Notes: generated by a model from the sequence alone, not told the origin. Numbered from the stretch's first letter, positions 1-6,514 are shown. The stretch: DNA of 6,686 nt from JBOHSA01 sp050732995 (GCA_050732995.1 JBOHSA010000130.1:1-6686); one strand, 5' to 3'. Translations and numbers: made by a program.

Positions 1-2690
1 ATGGTGGACTTCGCGAGGACGAGCGCCAGGAGCGCCCCCGTGACCGCGAGCGGCACGGCAAGCAGCACGGTGAAGGGGTGCACCAGGGACTCGAACTGCG
101 ACGCGAGCACCATGAACACCACGAGCAAGGCGAGGCCGAAGGCGAAGTACAGCGCGCCGCCGCTCTCCTGGAGCTCGCGGGATTCCCCGGCCAAGGCCGT
201 GGTGCTGCCCTCGGGCAAGACCTCGGCCGCCACGCGGTCGAGCGAATCGAGCGCCTGCCCCAGCGTGAAGCCGGACTGGAGATTGGCGGAGAGCGTGAAG
301 GACCGGACCCGATTGAAGTGGATCAGCTGCTGCGGCCCCACCCCCTCGCTCACGTGCGCCATTCCCGAGAGCTGCACCAGTCCGCCGTCCTTGCCGCGCA
401 CGTACAGACCCGACACGTCGCTCGGCGTGGCGCGCTCCTCGGGCTCCAGGCGGACGATCACGTCGTACAGTTTGTTGTTCCGGGTGAACGTCGAGACCCG
501 CCGTCCGCCGAGCATGGTCTGAAGCGTGGCGGCGACGTCGCGCACGGGGACCCCGAGATCCTCGGCCCGGTCGCGGTCGAAGCTGACAGTCAGCTCCGGT
601 TTGTTGACCTTGAGGTCCATCTGGACGTTGACGAGGCCGGCGATTTGCTGGGCGCGCCGTTCCAGCGTGTCCATCGTCCGCACGAGCAGGCCGAAGTCGG
701 GGTGCTGCACCACGTACTGCACGGGCGTGGTGAAGCCTCCGAACGCCGGCGGGTTGTTGGCGAACGCCAGGACCCCCGTGACGCCGAAGAACTGCGGCTG
801 GACTTCGTTGATCACGTCCTGCACCGTGCGGTTCCGCTCGCTCCAGTCGGTGAGCCGGGTGAAAATGAATCCCTGGCTGACGCCGCCGAACATCCCGATG
901 CCGCTGAAGTACCCGTCGATGTCCTTGGTCCGGCCGAGGATCTCCTCCACCTGGCGCTGGTAGCCGTCGGTGTACTCGAGCGACGCGCCCTCGGGCGCGA
1001 GCACGAACGTGAGGAACCAGCCGCGGTCCTCGGGCGCCACGAACTCGCGCTGGAGCGACCGGAACAGGACCCCCGCGAACAGCGTGGTCGCCACGGCCCC
1101 GCCCACGACCCACCAGCGCCGCGCGAGCGCCCAGCGCAGGGTGTCGCCGTACTTGGTCGCGAGCGTCTGGAAGCCGCGCTCGAGCGCCATGTACACCGGC
1201 CCGTGCCGCGGCTGCACCTTGAGGATCTTGGCGCACAGCATCGGCGTCAGCGTCAGGGCGACGAAGCCCGAGATGACCACCGAGCCCGCGACCGCGATGC
1301 CGAACTCGTTGAACAGCCGGCCGGTGGAGCCGCGCAGAAACGCGAGCGGCGTGAACACCGCGACGAGCGTGATGGTGGTCGCGATCACGGCGAACGCGAT
1401 CTCCCCGGTCCCGCGCTTCGCCGCCTCCTCGGGGGACTCCCGCAGCTCCTCCTGGTGCCGGTAGGCGTTCTCCAGCACGATGATGGCGTCGTCCACCACG
1501 ATGCCGATCGCGAGCGTCAGCGCGAGCAGGGTCAGGTTGTTCACCGAGAACCCGAGGAAGTACATCACGGCGAACGTCGCCACGATGGACGTCGGGATCG
1601 CGAGGCCGGGGATGATCGTCGCCCGCAGGTTCCGCAGGAACACGAAGATGATGATGATGACGAGCACCCCGGCGATGACCAGCGTGTCCTGGGCATCGCG
1701 GATGGAGCTGCGGACGAACACGGACTGGTCGAAGGCCACATCGAGCTGCACGCCGGGCGGCAGCGTCTTCTGGATCGCCGGCAGCTCGGCGTAGATCGCG
1801 TCCGCGACCTCGATCAGGTTCGCTTTCGACTGGCGGATGATCCCGACCGCCACCGCGGGCGTCCCCTTGTAGCGCAGGGCGCTGCGCTCGTCTTCGGGGC
1901 CGAGCTCGACGCGCGCCAGGTCCTTCAGCTTCGTGAGATTCCCCGCCTGGTTCGCCACGGTGAGCTCGGCGAACTCCTCGGGGGTCTTGAGCTCCCCCAG
2001 GGAGCGCACGGTGAACTCTCGGCGGCGCGACTCGATCCGGCCCGCGGGGATTTCCACGTTGCGGGAGCGGATCGCGCTCTCGACGTCCTGCACCGTGAGC
2101 CCGCGCGCGGCGAGCTCCGCGGTGGAGAGCCACACCCGCATCGAGAAGCGGCGCTCGCCGAAGATCCGGGCCTGCCCCACCCCCTTGAGGCTCTGGAGCC
2201 GGTTCTTCACCATCCGGTCGCCGATGTCCGACAGCTGCAGCAGGCTGTAATTCTGCCCCGAGAGCGCGAGCCAGAAGAACGGGAACGCGTCCGCCTCCTG
2301 TTTTTCCACCACGGGCTCTTCGATGTCCTCGGGGAGGAACCCGCGCACGCGCGAGACGCGGTCGCGCACGTCCTGCGCCGCTTCCTCCACCGCGCGGTCG
2401 AGGTTGAACTCGAGCGTGATGGTGCTCACCTGCTCGGCGCTCGCGCTGGTGAGCGTGCGCAGCCCGGGCACCGTGGACAGCTCGTCCTCGAGCGGGTCCG
2501 TCACGGCCGATTCCATCACCTGGGGGTTCGCGCCCGGCAGCACCGTCGTCACCGAAATCACCGGCGGATCGACGTCCGGGAACTCGCGCACCGAGAGCCG
2601 GGTGTAGCTGATGACGCCGAACAGCACCAGCGCGGCGCTCAACATGCTCGCGAGCACCGGCCGGCGTATGGAGGTGTCCGACAGCTTCAT
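1..2690 (-). CDS. RND multidrug efflux pump, inner-membrane permease (HAE1/AcrB-like), 3' end outside window
   Basis: Partial gene: it starts at 2690 and runs off the left edge, giving 896 codons of a family usually about 1030-1050 long. RND permeases are proton-driven inner-membrane trimers that pass drugs or other amphiphiles to a periplasmic adaptor and an outer-membrane channel. Seen here: N-terminus MKLSDTSIRRPVLAS followed by TM1 (about 10-30); the porter segment 'REFPDVDPPVISVTT' and 'DVRDRVSRVRGFLPED'; a TM2-TM6 block with 'GIVVDDAIIVLEN' whose adjacent aspartates are D400 and D401, matching the proton-relay D407/D408 of AcrB; then TM7, a second porter half and 'LASQFESLVHPFTVLL' in the last visible helices. 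The essential TM10 lysine (AcrB K940) would lie beyond the edge. The start is chosen from the conserved N-terminus; a weak GGTGGG lies 3 nt upstream. Third codon positions are nearly all G or C. No adaptor gene lies upstream. The substrate cannot be told. Confidence 0.95.
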   Translation of the reverse strand, partial: MKLSDTSIRRPVLASMLSAALVLFGVISYTRLSVREFPDVDPPVISVTTVLPGANPQVMESAVTDPLEDELSTVPGLRTLTSASAEQVSTITLEFNLDRAVEEAAQDVRDRVSRVRGFLPEDIEEPVVEKQEADAFPFFWLALSGQNYSLLQLSDIGDRMVKNRLQSLKGVGQARIFGERRFSMRVWLSTAELAARGLTVQDVESAIRSRNVEIPAGRIESRRREFTVRSLGELKTPEEFAELTVANQAGNLTKLKDLARVELGPEDERSALRYKGTPAVAVGIIRQSKANLIEVADAIYAELPAIQKTLPPGVQLDVAFDQSVFVRSSIRDAQDTLVIAGVLVIIIIFVFLRNLRATIIPGLAIPTSIVATFAVMYFLGFSVNNLTLLALTLAIGIVVDDAIIVLENAYRHQEELRESPEEAAKRGTGEIAFAVIATTITLVAVFTPLAFLRGSTGRLFNEFGIAVAGSVVISGFVALTLTPMLCAKILKVQPRHGPVYMALERGFQTLATKYGDTLRWALARRWWVVGGAVATTLFAGVLFRSLQREFVAPEDRGWFLTFVLAPEGASLEYTDGYQRQVEEILGRTKDIDGYFSGIGMFGGVSQGFIFTRLTDWSERNRTVQDVINEVQPQFFGVTGVLAFANNPPAFGGFTTPVQYVVQHPDFGLLVRTMDTLERRAQQIAGLVNVQMDLKVNKPELTVSFDRDRAEDLGVPVRDVAATLQTMLGGRRVSTFTRNNKLYDVIVRLEPEERATPSDVSGLYVRGKDGGLVQLSGMAHVSEGVGPQQLIHFNRVRSFTLSANLQSGFTLGQALDSLDRVAAEVLPEGSTTALAGESRELQESGGALYFAFGLALLVVFMVLASQFESLVHPFTVLLAVPLAVTGALLALVLAKST

Positions 2691-2731
2691 GAACCCACCC
2701 GGGTGTTCAGGAGACGGTGGCGGTCAACGGT

Positions 2732-2755
2732 GCGCGGGGGCGCGGGGGCGCGGGC
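2732..2755. repeat. Three tandem 8-bp GC-rich repeats in the pump leader
   Basis: GCGCGGGG occurs at 2732-2739 and 2740-2747, and GCGCGGGC at 2748-2755. The block lies about 40 bp upstream of the RND start codon, so the pump mRNA leader would carry a C-rich tract. No function is known; it may be slippage in GC-rich DNA. Confidence 0.7.
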
Positions 2756-2780
2756 GCCGAAGGCCGGTTTCAGGGAGCGA

Positions 2781-2807
2781 AATCTACCCAGGGCTGCGAC
2801 ATGTCCA
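2781..2807 (-). promoter_or_regulatory. Possible sigma70-type promoter for the RND pump
   Basis: On the minus strand TGGACA (2802-2807) is followed after 15 bp by TAGATT (2781-2786), a 5/6 and a 4/6 match to TTGACA and TATAAT. The spacer is shorter than the ideal 17 bp, so this is a weak inference. It would give a leader of about 85 nt containing the GC-rich repeats at 2732-2755. Confidence 0.25.
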
Positions 2808-2848
2808 GTAGGGTCACAACGCCGGCGGGACCGCCGCGGTTTCTACGA

Positions 2849-2878
2849 TTGACCAGGCGTCAAGGATTCCGCTAGGTT
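2849..2878 (+). promoter_or_regulatory. Probable promoter of tRNA-Ser(UGA)
   Basis: TTGACC (2849-2854) is followed after 18 bp by TAGGTT (2873-2878). The -35 box is a 5/6 match, the -10 box only 3/6. The predicted transcription start at about 2885 lies just ahead of the tRNA, in a GC-rich discriminator typical of stable-RNA promoters. Identification rests on box match and position. Confidence 0.45.
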
Positions 2879-2891
2879 TGGCCCGACCCGG

Positions 2892-2975
2892 GGAGGGCTA
2901 GACCTAACTGGTAAGGCGGCGGTCTTGAAAACCGCTGGGCGCAAGCCCGTACAGGTTCGAGTCCTGTGCCCTCCG
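2892..2975 (+). tRNA. tRNA-Ser(UGA)
   Basis: An 84-nt gene that folds by eye as a class II tRNA. The acceptor GGAGGGC (2892-2898) pairs with GCCCTCC (2968-2974), with discriminator G at 2975. The anticodon stem GCGGT/ACCGC (2919-2923, 2931-2935) encloses CTTGAAA with anticodon TGA at 2926-2928, which reads UCN serine codons, chiefly UCA. The variable arm (2936-2950) has a 4-bp GGGC/GCCC stem capped by GCAA. The T arm is ACAGG-TTCGAGT-CCTGT. CCA is not encoded and must be added after transcription. The D arm (2901-2917) is unusual: GAC/GGC would contain an A-G mismatch, as if one A were inserted into the usual GCC...GGC arm. The gene is still probably functional, because every other stem is perfect. 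Confidence 0.93.
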
Positions 2976-3052
2976 TTCTATCTAGTGCAGCGTCAAACCT
3001 TGCGCCCCTACCTGAGCGCCGGGTCGCATCACTCCTGCGCCGTTCGCTCGGG

Positions 3053-3075
3053 GGGGCCGGCTATGGACGGCGCCC
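3053..3075 (-). terminator. Possible terminator hairpin after the glycine-zipper gene
   Basis: GGGGCCG (3053-3059) pairs with CGGCGCCC (3068-3075), allowing one bulged G, around an 8-nt loop. It starts 5 bp beyond the stop codon of the minus-strand gene and lies in the convergent gap between that gene and tRNA-Ser(UGA). No T tract follows, so it may be only a GC-rich coincidence. Confidence 0.25.
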
Positions 3076-3080
3076 GTGCC

Positions 3081-3650
3081 TCAGAACGTGGCCGACACGC
3101 CCAGCCGCACCCCTTCGGACCCTGGGGCCAGCGTGATCCGGAGATCCTTCTTGGGCACGCGGTCCCACCGCTCCACGTGAGTCTGGGACCCGAGCAGCGC
3201 GCCGATGAGCCCACCGCCCACGATGCCGACGGCCGCACCGGCCAGGATATTGAGCCCCGGGCCGAAGTCGAGACAGAGGAAGTCGGTTGCCGGATCGCAG
3301 TCCGGGCGTTGATAGGTCGACGCTCCGATGATCCCGCCGATGAACGCTCCAAGGCCGATGCCGACCTTGGCGCCCGCGGCTGTGCCGCGGTGAATGCCCC
3401 GGCTGATCTCGGCGCGTCGGACGGCGCGCCGCGACAAAGCCACGGTGTCGCCCGAGTCGGACCTGATCAGAGTGAACGCAGTGCTGTCGGTGCGGATGAG
3501 CGTGCCGATCGTCGGGGTCGGCGCCCACAGGCGCACGCGCCGGCCGATGAGGGTGGCGACAGGTGCTTGCGCGTCGAGGCGCGCGGCGGCGGCGGCGGCG
3601 GCGGCGGCGCCAACCGCAGCGATGAGAACGAGCGGCAGTTCGCGGATCAT
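3081..3650 (-). CDS. Small exported glycine-zipper protein of unknown function
   Basis: 189 residues. I chose the ATG at 3650 because GGGGAG sits 6 nt upstream and a signal peptide follows at once; the longer frame starting at 3752 would run into DNA belonging to another gene fragment. Residues 1-29 are a signal peptide (MIRELP charged start, hydrophobic core with nine alanines at 15-23, likely cleavage after AQA at 27-29). A small beta region follows ('GRRVRLWAPTPTIGTLI', 'SDSGDTVALSRRAVRRAEIS'), resembling proteins I associate with Gemmatimonadota. Two glycine-zipper hydrophobic segments come next ('AGAKVGIGLGAFIGGIIGA' and 'GAAVGIVGGGLIGALLG'), separated by a loop with two cysteines. The end 'EGVRLGVSATF' finishes in Phe, as outer-membrane strands often do. 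It is probably envelope associated; the molecular role is unknown. Confidence 0.8.
   Translation of the reverse strand: MIRELPLVLIAAVGAAAAAAAAARLDAQAPVATLIGRRVRLWAPTPTIGTLIRTDSTAFTLIRSDSGDTVALSRRAVRRAEISRGIHRGTAAGAKVGIGLGAFIGGIIGASTYQRPDCDPATDFLCLDFGPGLNILAGAAVGIVGGGLIGALLGSQTHVERWDRVPKKDLRITLAPGSEGVRLGVSATF
3584..3609. repeat. (CGG)8 trinucleotide repeat coding polyalanine
   Basis: An uninterrupted CGG run on the plus strand, read as GCC alanine codons on the minus strand inside the signal-peptide core of the gene at 3081-3650. Slippage in units of three would lengthen or shorten the hydrophobic core without breaking the frame. Confidence 0.9.
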
Positions 3651-3690
3651 ACAGAACTCCCCGGGTTGGTCGCGCTGAGTCTCGGGACCG

Positions 3691-3710
3691 GGGGTCAAGG
3701 CGGGGTCAAG
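3691..3710. repeat. Direct 9-bp repeat, 11-bp period, with two -35-like boxes on the minus strand
   Basis: GGGGTCAAG occurs at 3691-3699 and 3702-3710. On the minus strand each copy contains TTGACC, a -35-like hexamer, upstream of the glycine-zipper gene. I find no good -10 box at either spacing, so the pair could equally be two protein-binding half sites one helical turn apart, or a by-product of the nearby rearrangement. Confidence 0.4.
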
Positions 3711-3972
3711 CGGGATCGTGTATGCTGCGGAACAGGGCGTCGACGTGATCAACGTCAGCGGATCTTACACTTTCGACAAGAGCGAGAACCCGGGGATTGT
3801 GGCGGCCGCCGAGCGGGCGGTGAACTATGCCTTCCGGAGGGGCGCGCTCCTCGTCTCCGTCGCGATGAATGACGCCGCCGACCTCGACCACAATGGCGAT
3901 ACGGTTCAGCTGCCCTGTGAAGTCGCCAACGCGATCTGCGCGTCGGCGACCGCGCCGACCGCCGCCGCCGGA
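3706..3972 (+). pseudogene. Internal fragment of a subtilisin-like (S8) serine protease
   Basis: About 85-89 codons with the character of the middle of a subtilase. 'SSGIVYAAEQGVDVINVSGS' matches the helix and strand that in the family read roughly 'GI.YAA..GADVINMSLG'. A helix follows, then 'RRGALLVSVAMNDAADLDHNG', where the family has 'A.GN' carrying the oxyanion-hole Asn, and then 'LPCEVANAICASATAPT'. None of the catalytic Asp, His or Ser lies in the piece, and there is no signal peptide, propeptide or convincing start; a GTG at 3718 is the nearest. The Gly before the oxyanion Asn is Met here (codon 3865-3867). A stop follows at 3973, where receptor sequence from the opposite strand begins. 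It is a dead remnant in opposite orientation to both neighbours. Confidence 0.75.
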
Positions 3973-6078
3973 TAGCTTCAAGTCCTGCGGCCACTTCAGG
4001 TCCGGGTCGAAGAAGCTGAGCCGGGGCGTAGGTCCCTTTCCGTCGGCGCACGTGTCGGGCTGGTTGACAGGGTCGAACGGGGGCGCCTGTGCTCCGCGAC
4101 ACTCGAGGAACAGCTCCTGGGTTCCGTTGTCCCGGTAGGCGCTCGCGAACCACGAGTACGGTATCCGGCCGCTGAACAGCCCCACGCCGCCGCGCAGGTA
4201 TCCTCGGCCGTCGCCCAGGTCGTAGTTGATGCCCAGCCGTGGCGACCACAGCGGATTGCCGCTCGGCAGGCGCCCGGTATCGATCCCCAGGGAGTCCTTG
4301 AGCGCGGCGTTGGTCGCGATGCCGTCCGGTAGCCACGGAACGTCCGCGCGGAACCCGACGGTCAGTGCGAGCCGGGCCTTGGGAGTCCAGCGGTCCTGCA
4401 CATAGACCCCGACCTGTCGCGCCCGAAAGTTCACACCATCCGTGCGGAGCGGTCCGGGCAGCGTACGGAAGTACCGCGACGCGCGCCCAGCGGCGAAGTC
4501 GTCGAGGCCCGGGAAGGTCCAGTTTCCCCCCGATCCCGCCAGGAGATCATCGGTGAAGCGGAGCGCTTCCCCGTGCAGTCCAAGCGTCACGACATGTGTC
4601 CCGAAGCCCGCGGTGAGGTTCTCCGTGAGCTCGAGCGCTTGTTGACGGACCAGGCTCGGCGAGCATCCGGTCGGCTGCCCGGCCCACAGATCGCCTCGGC
4701 CGGTCTGCACTACGATCGCGGGATAATCGGCCACCGGCCGGCAGCGATCGCGCAGCTGCAGATAGCTCACGATCAGCTCACTGGACCAGCGCCGGCCCAT
4801 CAGGCCGGTCCAGATGATCCTTGACGCATTGGCGGTCGACGGATTCGCCACCCCTGTGGAGGAAAGCGCATACAGGGCGGAGCGGCGGCCGGCGAAGCTC
4901 GTCCTGTCGCCGTTGGCATGATGATGCGACGCCTCGAGATGACTGTTGGTGCCGAGTCGCACCGTGATCTTGCCGAACCCGTCCTGCGCGGGCTGACGCC
5001 CGTCAACAGGACCTAGAGTGCCGGGATCCAGATCGAAGCTGTCTCGCAGAATGTCCTGGAAGCGGACGGCATCGGCGTAGCGGATGCCGATCTCGATCGT
5101 ATCCGCTCCACCCGCGGTATCGGTGATCAGCGGCCCGGGATCCGGCACGATCCGGTGCTGCACGTCGAGGCTCAGGAAGTAGTGCGCCCGGTCGCGTACG
5201 ATCGGCCCGCCCACCGTCCCGCCGTACTGCCAGGTCCTGAAGTCATCGAGCTTCCCGGTGATGCCGGCTCCGGACAGGGCGTTGTCCTGGACAAAGCCGA
5301 AGACCGACCCGTGGACGGCGTTGTCGCCCGATCGCGTCACGGCGTTCACCAGGCCGCCCGCGAACGCACCGTGGCGCACATCGAACGGCGCCGAGAGTAC
5401 CTGGATCTCCTCGAGCACCTCGAGGGAGATCGGCCGGGGCAGCGTCTCCCGTCCAGGGAGCCTTCCGGTGTAGAGGTCGTGGTTGGTGCCGCCATCGATC
5501 TGGAAGCTGTTCAGCAGCCGGTTCTGGCCACCGATCGTGATGCCGCCTGTCGGCGCCGAGCCCGATGAGGGAGAGATGACGGTCTGCGGGCTCAACGTCG
5601 TGAGCGTGAGAAAGTCGCGGCCGAGATTGGGCGTCTCGGCAATCCGCGCGGCGGAGACGACCTCCGCAGGGCCGGTGCGGCCGGGACTCAGCACCGGGTC
5701 CGCCCCCGCGCCGACTGTTACGGGCTCGAGCTCGACCGCGGCGGAGCGGAGCCGGAAGTCCGCGACGAGCCGCTGGCCGAGAGCGAGGACGATCCCGGTC
5801 CTCAATGCCGGCGCGAACCCCAGGGCGCGCGCCTCGATGTGGTAGGGACCGCCGATGGTGACGTCCTCCAGGAGGAACCGTCCCATGGATGACGCGGTGA
5901 CCTCCCAGCGCCGGCCGTTCGCAGCGTTCGTGACACGCACGACTGCGCCGGGGATGGGCGAGCCGTCTTCGTCCAAGACGGTCCCCTGGACCGCAGCCGT
6001 CGTCACTCCCTGGGCGGCGAGCAGTCCGGGCAAGAGGGATATCGCCAGCAAGGGGATGCTGCTCAGCGTCCCGATCAT
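3706..6078 (-). CDS. Oar-like TonB-dependent outer-membrane receptor, C-terminal barrel lost
   Basis: TonB-dependent receptors import large or scarce substrates through a plugged outer-membrane barrel using energy from TonB-ExbB-ExbD. The open frame codes 790 residues. Residues 1-22 are a signal peptide. Residues about 27-112 are a carboxypeptidase-regulatory-like fold ('VQGTVLDEDGSPIPGAVVRV', 'ARALGFAP'). 'ELEPVTV' at 116-122 resembles a TonB box. The plug spans about 130-260, with 'QIDGG' at 193-197 and 'FDVRHGAFAGGLVNAVTRSG'. Barrel strands follow up to 'FFDPDLKWPQDLKLS' at about 703. Relatives usually continue for some hundreds of residues. Here residues 707-790 are antisense to the protease fragment, Arg/Gly/Asp-rich and meaningless, and no C-terminal aromatic strand is present. 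The real gene part is about 3970-6078; it is probably a pseudogene. The start at 6078 is set by the signal peptide; its ribosome site is weak. Confidence 0.85.
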   Translation of the reverse strand: MIGTLSSIPLLAISLLPGLLAAQGVTTAAVQGTVLDEDGSPIPGAVVRVTNAANGRRWEVTASSMGRFLLEDVTIGGPYHIEARALGFAPALRTGIVLALGQRLVADFRLRSAAVELEPVTVGAGADPVLSPGRTGPAEVVSAARIAETPNLGRDFLTLTTLSPQTVISPSSGSAPTGGITIGGQNRLLNSFQIDGGTNHDLYTGRLPGRETLPRPISLEVLEEIQVLSAPFDVRHGAFAGGLVNAVTRSGDNAVHGSVFGFVQDNALSGAGITGKLDDFRTWQYGGTVGGPIVRDRAHYFLSLDVQHRIVPDPGPLITDTAGGADTIEIGIRYADAVRFQDILRDSFDLDPGTLGPVDGRQPAQDGFGKITVRLGTNSHLEASHHHANGDRTSFAGRRSALYALSSTGVANPSTANASRIIWTGLMGRRWSSELIVSYLQLRDRCRPVADYPAIVVQTGRGDLWAGQPTGCSPSLVRQQALELTENLTAGFGTHVVTLGLHGEALRFTDDLLAGSGGNWTFPGLDDFAAGRASRYFRTLPGPLRTDGVNFRARQVGVYVQDRWTPKARLALTVGFRADVPWLPDGIATNAALKDSLGIDTGRLPSGNPLWSPRLGINYDLGDGRGYLRGGVGLFSGRIPYSWFASAYRDNGTQELFLECRGAQAPPFDPVNQPDTCADGKGPTPRLSFFDPDLKWPQDLKLSGGGGRRGRRRADRVGDFTGQLNRIAIVVEVGGVIHRDGDEERAPPEGIVHRPLGGRHNPRVLALVESVRSADVDHVDALFRSIHDPA

Positions 6079-6099
6079 TCGAGGACTCGTTCGGGACCG

Positions 6100-6128
6100 A
6101 AACTACCCCCGGCCAACAGGGACAGCAA
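6100..6128 (-). promoter_or_regulatory. Possible promoter of the TonB-dependent receptor
   Basis: On the minus strand TTGCTG (6123-6128) lies exactly 17 bp from TAGTTT (6100-6105). Both hexamers are partial matches (4/6 and 3/6). The position, about 22 bp upstream of the receptor start codon, would leave a very short leader. It is in the divergent gap shared with the helix-turn-helix gene. Confidence 0.3.
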
Positions 6129-6178
6129 TGAGTCGCCGGACCTGCTCCCCCACGTCCCAGCGCTCCTGCGAGAGGCAC

Positions 6179-6445
6179 ATGATCGAGCGTCGCACCGCAC
6201 CCAAGCTGATTCGCTTCCGCCCCGAGAACGCCCAGGACATGCTGCCCGCCCTATCGGCCAGAGCCAGCGCAGCGGAGATGGAGCCGTTGATGACCGCAGC
6301 GGACGTCGGGCACGTCCTCCAACTGCCGAGAGAGCGAGTGTACGATGTCTTGGGCCATCTGGCGCTACAGATCGCTCCCCATACGCTGCGCTGGCGCTCG
6401 GCAGACAATGTGGCGTTAATTGAAGAGCGCAGGAGGAGTAAGTGA
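6179..6445 (+). CDS. Excisionase-like helix-turn-helix DNA-binding protein
   Basis: 88 residues from the ATG at 6179, which has AGAGG 4 nt upstream; later ATGs inside the frame are possible, and the frame is open far upstream only because it is antisense to the receptor. The centre 'LMTAADVGHVLQLPRERVYDVL' fits the winged helix-turn-helix of excisionase-family proteins (usually 'LLTAEEVAELLGVSRRTVY'). 'IAPHTLRWRSADNVALIEERRR' fits the wing and final helix (usually 'RFRRSDVEAWIE'). Such proteins direct phage or integrative-element excision, or act as small regulators. No integrase is in view. By my count of the last 59 codons about 73% end in G or C, against roughly 94% in the first 51 codons of the RND gene, which hints at foreign origin. 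Function is inferred from the motif; it may be a remnant. Confidence 0.55.
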   Translation: MIERRTAPKLIRFRPENAQDMLPALSARASAAEMEPLMTAADVGHVLQLPRERVYDVLGHLALQIAPHTLRWRSADNVALIEERRRSK

Positions 6446-6455
6446 GCGTCTACAA

Positions 6456-6471
6456 GCGCCGCTAGCGGCGC
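6456..6471. repeat. Perfect 16-bp palindrome
   Basis: GCGCCGCTAGCGGCGC equals its own reverse complement and starts 10 bp past the helix-turn-helix stop codon. It could be the hairpin of a terminator, although the nearest T run is 11 bp away, or a dimer-binding operator. Confidence 0.7.
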
Positions 6472-6474
6472 GTG

Positions 6475-6494
6475 TGCCACCATTTTTGCCACCA
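6475..6494. repeat. Direct repeat TGCCACCA separated by TTTT
   Basis: TGCCACCA occurs at 6475-6482 and 6487-6494, a 12-bp period close to one helical turn. Repeated sites of this size and spacing are used by excisionases and integrases, and an excisionase-like gene is adjacent, but the link is only suggestive. Confidence 0.5.
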
Positions 6495-6514
6495 GCTGAC
6501 TCGGGGCGCTTGTC

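Noticed and set aside
1..2811. Several shorter plus-strand frames at 1-522, 526-963, 970-1464, 1480-1794, 1933-2250, 2323-2607 and 2611-2811
   Set aside because: All lie antisense to the pump or its leader, are Ser/Arg/Thr-rich, and lack recognisable domains.
78..2852. A 924-codon plus-strand open frame
   Set aside because: It is the antisense shadow of the RND pump: rich in His, Arg, Glu and Asp with no domain, and typical of high-GC DNA opposite a real gene.
3651..3752. N-terminal extension of the glycine-zipper protein to an ATG at 3752
   Set aside because: The extension overlaps the protease scrap and puts 34 unrelated residues before a clear signal peptide; the ATG at 3650 has its own good ribosome site.
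2925..3872. A 315-codon plus-strand frame
   Set aside because: It starts inside tRNA-Ser(UGA) and is antisense to the glycine-zipper gene; no domain is visible.
3706..3960. Residues 707-790 of the receptor frame as a new receptor C-terminal domain
   Set aside because: They are antisense to a segment with subtilase character and have no barrel-strand pattern.
3584..3971. CGG repeat and GCC run as inverted repeats that inverted the DNA between them
   Set aside because: Flipping that segment would split the glycine-zipper gene, which reads intact across 3610, so the inversion model does not fit.
5243..6178. A 311-codon minus-strand frame overlapping the receptor
   Set aside because: Arg/His/Gly-rich shadow in another frame of the receptor gene, which itself has a clear signal peptide and plug motifs.
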